Shown here piece by piece: positions 6,431 through 8,743 of a stretch of 8,743 bases of DNA. The notes beneath the pieces were generated by a model, which had not been told where the DNA came from, did not search any database, and saw only the letters and a list, made by a program, of their open reading frames with translations. Made by a program: the position numbers and the translations under genes. Within the stretch, counting starts at the first letter, position 1; the number at the start of each line of letters is the position of its first letter. The stretch is taken from positions 1 to 8,743 of the forward strand of contig JALQUQ010000100.1 in assembly GCA_023263735.1 (NCBI GenBank), written 5' to 3'. The stretch is from Paracoccaceae bacterium. Lineage in GTDB: Bacteria; Pseudomonadota; Alphaproteobacteria; Rhodobacterales; Rhodobacteraceae.

Positions 6431-7422
6431 CAGATCGACTCCGCTTTTTCCTGCATTTTCATGGCCATATCCAACATGCGGTTGGAAAAGCCCCATTCGT
6501 TGTCGTACCAGCCAAACACCCGCACCAAGCCACCTGCCGTCACCCGCGTTTCCGGCAGGGCCATGACAATGCTTTCAGGTCTGGCCCGCAAATCCGTTGA
6601 CACCAGCGGACGGTCGGTCGTTCCGATCACCCCGTTTGCCGATGACAAACAGGCATTGACCTCTGCAAGAGTGGGGGATTGATCCAGCGTCACCGTCAGA
6701 TCGACACAGGACACGCTGGCCACGGGAACCCGGAGGGCCGCCCCTTCGATCCGCCCCGCCAATTCGGGCAAGACATGATCCACCAACCGCGAGGCCGAGG
6801 TCGTCGTTGGCACGATCGACAGGGCCGCCGCCCGCGACCGCGCGAAATCGGGGCCCGGGGCATCAATCGTCGGCTGACTGCTGGTGTAGCAGTGCACCGT
6901 CGTCATCCACCCGTTCCTAAGGCCAAAGCATTCATGCAGCCGACGGGCCAAAGGCGCCAGCGCATTGGTGGTGCAACTGGCGTTCGAGATGATCTTTTGC
7001 TGGCCCAGAACGGCGTCATTGGCACCAATCACCACGGTCGCCTCGGCAATCTTGGACGGACCTGAAATCAGCACCTGCCGCGCCCCGGCGTGCAAACCTT
7101 CGGCCATCGCCGCGGCCTGATCGCCCCGCCCTGTGCATTCCATCACCACATCGACGCTCGACAAATCCAACTCGGTCAGATGCCGGGCCGAGGTCAGGGG
7201 CAAAGCGCGATCCCCGATGATCAACTTGCCCGCCTCCAGCCGCACGGGCTGTGGCCAGACGCCAAAGGTGCTGTCAAATTCGAACAGATATGCCGCCATT
7301 TCGGGGCTAGCGATGTCGTTGATCCCCACAATTTCCAACATCGGCCACGTGGATGGCGTGCGAAGCCAAGCCCGCAGGACACTTCGACCGATCCGCCCGA
7401 AACCGTTGATGAAAACGCGCAT
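6430..7422 (-). CDS. Glyceraldehyde-3-phosphate / erythrose-4-phosphate dehydrogenase-type enzyme, divergent
   Basis: A 330-residue member of the phosphorylating GAPDH family. Seen are the Rossmann motif INGFGRIGR (5-13), INDIA (34-38) with Asp36 favouring NAD over NADP, the active-site SNASCTTNALAP (146-157; Cys150), the partner His177 in TVHCYT, PTTT (205-208), LRVP with Arg231, and WYDNEWGFSNRMLD (305-318). Catalytic residues are therefore present. Several family positions differ: the usual second Cys of SCTTNC is Ala154, the NDQ after the His is SSQ (181-183), and the Gly after PTTT is Ser209. The ending GFSNRML recalls Epd (erythrose-4-phosphate dehydrogenase) while PTTT recalls GapA, so the substrate is open. 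It is probably a paralogue, not the main glycolytic enzyme. The ATG at 7422 with AGGAGG five bases upstream is preferred to GTG 7428, which overlaps that site. Confidence 0.85.
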   Translation of the reverse strand: MRVFINGFGRIGRSVLRAWLRTPSTWPMLEIVGINDIASPEMAAYLFEFDSTFGVWPQPVRLEAGKLIIGDRALPLTSARHLTELDLSSVDVVMECTGRGDQAAAMAEGLHAGARQVLISGPSKIAEATVVIGANDAVLGQQKIISNASCTTNALAPLARRLHECFGLRNGWMTTVHCYTSSQPTIDAPGPDFARSRAAALSIVPTTTSASRLVDHVLPELAGRIEGAALRVPVASVSCVDLTVTLDQSPTLAEVNACLSSANGVIGTTDRPLVSTDLRARPESIVMALPETRVTAGGLVRVFGWYDNEWGFSNRMLDMAMKMQEKAESI

Positions 7423-7427
7423 CGCCA

Positions 7428-7433
7428 CCTCCT
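7428..7433 (-). promoter_or_regulatory. Ribosome binding site of the GAPDH-type gene
   Basis: AGGAGG on the minus strand with TGGCG before the ATG at 7422. Because the upstream in-frame GTG (7428-7426) overlaps this sequence, translation must begin at the ATG. Confidence 0.8.
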
Positions 7434-7456
7434 GATCCGCGCAGGTTCATCACGCG

Positions 7457-7466
7457 TTTGATCAAA
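7457..7466. repeat. Palindrome TTTGATCAAA upstream of the GAPDH-type gene
   Basis: A perfect 10-bp palindrome 34 bp before the ATG at 7422, inside the spacer between the parC terminator and the dehydrogenase gene. It could be an operator near the promoter; no -35/-10 pair is clear in this 87-bp stretch. A palindrome of this length can also occur by chance. Confidence 0.3.
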
Positions 7467-7509
7467 TGGCAAGGATGGCTTTGTTCGGGTTACAAGGTTT
7501 CCCAACGAA

Positions 7510-7533
7510 AAAGGCCCTTGGAAAAGGGCCTTT
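7510..7533 (-). terminator. Rho-independent terminator of parC
   Basis: AAAGGCCCTT (7510-7519) pairs perfectly with AAGGGCCTTT (7524-7533) around a 4-base loop. Read on the minus strand it begins four bases after the parC stop and the second arm runs into a T-rich tail (CCTTTTTCG), the classical form. It separates parC from the following dehydrogenase gene, which must have its own promoter. Confidence 0.9.
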
Positions 7534-7537
7534 CTTG

Positions 7538-8743
7538 TCAGTCGGTAAAGCGATTGTCGCGGGGGAAGCCACGGGGGGCCATTTTTCCGGTTCCGGCCCG
7601 CCCGCCCAACCATTCGGTCAGATCGGCCTCGGTCCGTGTCCGCCCTGCCGGGTCTTTCCACGTCAGCCCGTTCGCCAGATCAAAGGTCGTCAGGTCCGAC
7701 AGGCCGCCGTCCTTGTACTTTTGCAACCGCACGCCCTTGCCCTTGGCCATTTCGGGCAGGTCCGCCACGGGGAAGACCAGCAATTTGCGGTTTTCGCCCA
7801 CCACGGCAACATGATCGCCCCGGATATGGCGGACAGCGGCCGTGGTCACCCCGTCGCGCACCGTCAGCACCTGCTTGCCCGCCTTGGTCTGGGCCAGAAC
7901 CTCGTCGCTGGGCACGACAAACCCGTCCCCCGCAGTGGATGCGACGATCAGTTTCTCTCCGGCCTTGAAGATCATCAGATCGACGATTTCGGAATCGTTC
8001 GGCAGATCGACCATCAGGCGCACAGGTTCGCCCATGCCCCGGCCCCCGGGCAGGTTTGCGCCCAACAGCGTATAGAACCGGCCATTCGCTGCAATCAGCA
8101 GGATCTTGTCGGTCGTCTCGGCATGAAGGGCAAAGCGCGGGCCATCGCCATCCTTGAATTTCTGCTCGGCAGTCAGATCGACATGGCCCTTCATCGCGCG
8201 GATCCAGCCCATCTTGGAACAGATCACCGTGATCGGCTCGCGTTCGATCATCGCCTCGAACGGCACGTCTTCGACCGTTCCAGCATCGGCAAACAGCGTC
8301 CGGCGGTCCCCAAGGGCGGTTCCTTTGCCAAACTGCTTGCGAATGACCTCCAATTCGGAACTGATGCGCTGCCATTGCAGGGCATCACTTGCCAAAAGGT
8401 CCACCAGCCCCGACCGTTCGGCGCGCAGGGCGTCGCGTTCGCGGACCAGTTCCATCTCTTCCAGACGGCGGAGCGACCGCAGGCGCATGTTGAGGATCGC
8501 CTCGGCCTGCACCTCGGACAGCTCGCCCTCGCCACTGGCGGGCAGCGGCGAGACATAATCACGCTCGGACGGAGCGCGGGCGCGTTTGACCGACCAGTCC
8601 TCGGACATGAGGGCGGCCTTGGGATCGTCGTCATAGCGGATGATGTCGATCACCCGATCCAGATTCAGAAAGGCGATGATAAAGCCGTCAAGCACCTCAA
8701 GCCGGTGGTCAATCTTTTCCATCCGATGCGTGCTGCGGCGGCG
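7538..8743 (-). CDS. parC: DNA topoisomerase IV subunit A, C-terminal part
   Basis: The last 401 residues of ParC, the DNA-cleaving subunit of topoisomerase IV that unlinks daughter chromosomes. The N-terminal breakage-reunion region with the catalytic tyrosine lies beyond the right edge. Present are the tower/coiled-coil part (MEKIDHRLEVLDGFIIAFLN, starting at residue 8 of the fragment; VQAEAILNMRLRSLRRLEEMEL, 78-99) and the beta-pinwheel domain with repeated blades such as ICSKMGWIRAMKGH, LLIAANGRFYTLLG and LIVASTAGDGFVVPSDEV. IIRYDDDPKAALM and ILNMRLRSL are typical of alphaproteobacterial ParC rather than GyrA, and the GyrA-box QRRGGKG is absent, as expected for ParC. Between them (8522-8605) lies a short linker, SPLPASGEGELSE, of low complexity. 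The frame is open to the window end; the ATG at 8722 is internal. It ends with a TGA followed at once by an intrinsic terminator. Confidence 0.93.
   Translation of the reverse strand, partial: RRRSTHRMEKIDHRLEVLDGFIIAFLNLDRVIDIIRYDDDPKAALMSEDWSVKRARAPSERDYVSPLPASGEGELSEVQAEAILNMRLRSLRRLEEMELVRERDALRAERSGLVDLLASDALQWQRISSELEVIRKQFGKGTALGDRRTLFADAGTVEDVPFEAMIEREPITVICSKMGWIRAMKGHVDLTAEQKFKDGDGPRFALHAETTDKILLIAANGRFYTLLGANLPGGRGMGEPVRLMVDLPNDSEIVDLMIFKAGEKLIVASTAGDGFVVPSDEVLAQTKAGKQVLTVRDGVTTAAVRHIRGDHVAVVGENRKLLVFPVADLPEMAKGKGVRLQKYKDGGLSDLTTFDLANGLTWKDPAGRTRTEADLTEWLGGRAGTGKMAPRGFPRDNRFTD

Noticed and set aside
7457..7466. TTTGATCAAA as an FNR/Anr box.
   Set aside because: The FNR consensus needs four bases between TTGAT and ATCAA; here the halves overlap, so it is not an FNR site.
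1..8743. Mobile element, CRISPR array, toxin-antitoxin pair, defence island or phage genes.
   Set aside because: No transposase, integrase, repeat-spacer pattern, attachment-like direct repeats or compositional break was seen; genes are metabolic or housekeeping and tightly packed.

Overview
The window reads as a chromosomal segment of a high-GC alphaproteobacterium, most likely a member of the Rhodobacterales/Rhodobacteraceae. The evidence is the protein sequence style (a Rhodobacterales-type DUF2125 exported protein, an alphaproteobacterial ParC C-terminus), the G+C-rich third positions, and the use of GTG/TTG starts with short GGAGG-type ribosome sites. This placement is inferred from sequence; no database search was possible.

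Layout: (1) 1-334, minus: the N-terminal part of puuD, the membrane-bound urate oxidase, running off the left edge. (2) 458-1930, minus: an exported DUF2125-type protein of unknown role. (3) 2062-2823, plus: a small alpha/beta hydrolase with an uncertain start. (4) 2808-3161, minus: uraH (5-hydroxyisourate hydrolase). (5) 3275-6008, plus: a tightly overlapping three-gene operon with puuE-uraD (allantoinase fused to OHCU decarboxylase), a bicupin (S)-ureidoglycine aminohydrolase, and allA (ureidoglycolate lyase). (6) 5990-7422, minus: a divergent gapA/epd-type dehydrogenase followed by a GNAT acetyltransferase whose start overlaps its stop. (7) 7510-7533: an intrinsic terminator. (8) 7538-8743, minus: the C-terminal part of parC (topoisomerase IV subunit A), running off the right edge.

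The centre of the window is a urate-to-glyoxylate catabolic locus. PuuD oxidises urate to 5-hydroxyisourate, UraH opens the ring to OHCU, the UraD domain decarboxylates OHCU to S-allantoin, the PuuE domain hydrolyses allantoin to allantoate, the aminohydrolase converts ureidoglycine to ureidoglycolate plus ammonia, and AllA splits ureidoglycolate into glyoxylate and urea. The enzyme for allantoate to ureidoglycine (allantoate amidohydrolase, AllC) is not in the window. The 113-bp divergent region between uraH and puuE probably carries the control sites for both directions.

I see no mobile element, CRISPR array, tRNA, rRNA or obvious new defence-type system. The points most worth a second look are the puuE-uraD fusion, the unusual dehydrogenase paralogue translationally coupled to a GNAT enzyme, the symmetric repeats between uraH and puuE, and the inverted repeat next to the unusual start of the hydrolase.
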